From Mixophyes australis (Eukaryota > Chordata > Amphibia > Anura > Limnodynastidae), in contig JAVHZZ010000003.1 in the NCBI GenBank assembly GCA_036250195.1, positions 345,528,875-345,592,874 on the forward strand: 64,000 bases of DNA, given 5' to 3'. Of the stretch, positions 57,944-64,000 are shown one piece after another (position 1 is the stretch's first letter; each line of letters starts with the position of its first letter). The notes below the pieces were generated by a model. That model did no database searches and had not been told where the DNA came from. It saw only the letters and a program-made list of their open reading frames with translations. The position numbers and the translations under genes are program-made.

Positions 57944-59995
57944 TTAAAGCGGATTTCTGGGCAACATTATACTAGTAATGCACGGAGACTTTGGTAGCCG
58001 GTCAGCTTAGAGCATGTGACCCCTATAACATCTATATATTACACAGAACACTGACGTATCTCGTCTCCTCTCTTTGGTCAATACATAGAAGTAACAGCAA
58101 AGTCAGGGGTAGGTATACAAAGCTGGGCTGCACATCCATCAGGAATCAAATGGCAGAGACAACAGGTCATAAATCCGGAGACCTGTTCTTAATCACATTG
58201 TAGACTCTATTGAATAGTTATTGTGGACCTGTAAGGCAGAGGACCAACTTTTTTTTGGCTCAACAATCCTTGACCCTCATCTAGCAGAATCACAGCGTCT
58301 ACTACTCTTCCCTCAGTAGGAAGCAGTCACACCCCAGTTCTTTACACATATTTGAGGCATGTGGATGAATAAAACAAATGTATAATCACGCTGATCAGAT
58401 AAATGCTGTGGCTCCTTTTTCTCCAAGGTGCCAAGTCCTGGAGATTGATCAGTAACTGCTGAAGCAAAGGTGGGTATCTTATAAGTGTCAGGAATCCGAG
58501 ACATAAAAGCCCCATTCTGCAGCTGCTGGGGTTTAGCCATATTTTATCAAACTGTGCCCCATGGGCATGCCAGGGGCTCCTCCCATCCTCTCCCGCATAT
58601 GCGCCAATTGTGAAGCAAAGGGATATAGTTCTCGGCTAGCAGGGGGCTAAGTCGAGAGAAGCCAGGGACGTAAGCATGGTGGTTAAAGTACGCTACTTAA
58701 ATTCTACTTATGAACAGAAAACAGGTGATGTTTGATCCAAGACTGAGCTGTGCACTGGTTAACAAGGTACTGGAGTACTGAGAAAACTCAATTACCGGCA
58801 GGTCTTAAAACAAACAGATCAATGAACACTGCAGCAGCATGTCTGTTTTATCCCTAAGACCAGTAAAATAGAAGTGTGAGCAGTCAAACTGTAATGTACG
58901 CCAACACTTCAGTCCTATTGATGTTCTATTGAACATCACTGCTGCACTTCAATAAGACTGTACTGTCCGGGTGCAGGTGAAAATCAATTATAGCTAGAAA
59001 ATTGCAAGGCAAGCCTAAAAGTAACAAGTGATCTGTTAAACAGGAGTATCTCATTTAATAGCTAGTCTGAATGATGAGAAAAGGACCTGCGGTAAACAAC
59101 GTTATGAGCAAAGATCCTTAGCATTTGAGCACATAAGAGCAAAATCATGTCCTGCAAACATACCCATCCTACCAGCTGCTCACCCCTCAGTACATCAATG
59201 AACCAATGTCAGAAGTAGCTGTCAGTAGCTACTACAGACAGGTACTATGGAGAGAAACACACATCCCTTGTTATACTGCAGATGTTTATTAACTAATTAT
59301 AAAAAAAACCTAAAACAACCCTTAGTACCACCCACACCCCTGGCTGCCTGTATAATAATTGTTCCGTGGAACACTGGTCATGTGGATAACTATGTAAATG
59401 GCCCATATCTAGCTACCCCCCCTCCTCCCATGGATTACTATGGATACCAGTGTTACAGTCAGCACAAACCCCTGGAATCAACCACATCCACTGACAGCCC
59501 TGTGCTGTGTGCTGCTCTCACTCACTGTACAAGAGGGGCATGTAATACACAAGGCATCCCAGGAACCTCCGGGTGATCTCTGCAGATGAGAGGTTGACAG
59601 ATGTCTAATGAGCCACAGAGAAGAGGTGAATGAAGACCATTCAGGTAATGTGGAGTTCAACAGAATCATGTGGCCAAAGCTTTACTTACTGATGGTTAGA
59701 AAGCACCGCTCATAGCCAATATCATGTGACCAGCAACACAACTTACTGAATGAGACCCGGTAGCCAATTAAGTGGCCTATGACCAGCCTACATGCACAAC
59801 TATCCAATCACACTGACTGGCAGCCACCTTCACCGTTGCCTATGACAAACTCAGAGGGCTAAGGTAACAACAGCTGTCAACCAAAGGGGATAAAGCGCGA
59901 TGCTTCCTGTGCTTAGTAGCGATATAAGTGCACGGTAGCTATAGAATACACAGTGCAAAATGTGCAAGTAGAGAAGCTGCTTATTCATTACCAAC

Positions 59996-60243
59996 CTTTC
60001 TTGATCCGGTAGAGCATGGTCAATGTTTCATCCGTCGTAAGAGCCGTAACGTGTAAATTGTTCACTGTGGGCACCTGGTCAGCCAGAGCGGTTAATTCAT
60101 GGAAGTGAGTGGCAAACATACAAAATGCCTGGATTTTAGTGGAGATGTACTCTGAGATCGCCCAGGCCAGTCCAAATCCATCATAAGTGGAGGTCCCTCT
60201 CCCCAGTTCATCAATTATAATTAGGGAGTTCTCAGTTGCTGAT
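59996..60243 (-). CDS. MSH2: MSH2 exon 14 (Walker B / ATPase)
   Basis: An exon of 248 nt, exactly the human length. It encodes the Walker B block [18 protein letters not shown] with the catalytic Asp-Glu pair, the signature-linked helix [10 protein letters not shown], and the switch-region motif [10 protein letters not shown] with its conserved His. It then runs on to [10 protein letters not shown] and MLYRIKKG. These residues bind and hydrolyse ATP across the MSH2-MSH6/MSH3 dimer. The acceptor CTTATTGCAG ends at 60244. The donor AAAG|GTTGGT is weaker than the usual GTAAGT but has the required GT. Exon phases (enters 2, leaves 1) match human. Confidence 0.97.

Positions 60244-64000
<3,757 letters not shown>

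Larger units (their letters stand above)
53083..59995 (-). other. MSH2 intron 14 with several repeats
   Basis: An intron of 6.9 kb. It holds three V-SINE-like copies (55091, 55769, 56849) and a Harbinger-like foldback MITE (57722). I see no other exon. Open frames inside it are short and unsupported. Confidence 0.85.

Overview
The window is vertebrate nuclear DNA, most likely from an anuran amphibian. I infer this from a vertebrate-type MSH2 gene embedded in DNA crowded with V-SINE-like SINEs, L2-like LINE 3' ends, hAT and Harbinger-like MITEs, and a Tf1/sushi-type chromovirus. The species cannot be read from the sequence. There is no sign of operons, bacterial genes, CRISPR arrays or structural RNA genes.

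The only host gene I can support is the 3' part of MSH2, the DNA mismatch-repair ATPase, on the minus strand. Its last four coding exons (13 to 16 by human numbering) lie at 63326-63122, 60243-59996, 53082-52910 and 52409-52239. A poly(A) signal lies at about 52135-52130. Exons 1-12 are beyond position 64000. Exon lengths, phases and splice sites agree with the human gene, except that exon 15 is one codon shorter.

The rest (1 to about 52100) is intergenic DNA built largely from transposable elements, many placed precisely by target-site duplications (TSDs). Elements with 8-bp TSDs of hAT type lie at 2456, 12943, 22965, 23977, 31885, 36515 and 45279, with diverged relatives at 38762 and 43806. 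Harbinger-like foldback MITEs with 3-bp TSDs lie at 5335, 17376, 30048, 30699, 39404, 43299, 57722 and 60694. A near-complete Ty3/gypsy chromovirus occupies about 6686-12025 (minus strand), and two solo LTRs lie at 14212-15262 and 20332-21067. L2-like LINE 3' ends lie at 831, 15553, 35890, 41720 and 48560. V-SINE-like copies lie at 22209, 40175, 40592, 55091, 55769 and 56849. A dead Tc1 transposon lies at about 33930-35043. There is a strictly periodic 25-bp minisatellite at 26709-27351.

The most informative observation is in the chromovirus. The 12 bases directly after its 5' LTR are complementary to the predicted 5' end of its own RNA, 30 nt downstream of the LTR TATA box. This is the self-priming arrangement known from Tf1 and sushi elements. 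The second is a layered insertion history at 12943-16295, where a hAT element holds a 31-bp minisatellite that was later split by a solo LTR and by a LINE. I found no convincing new protein-coding system.
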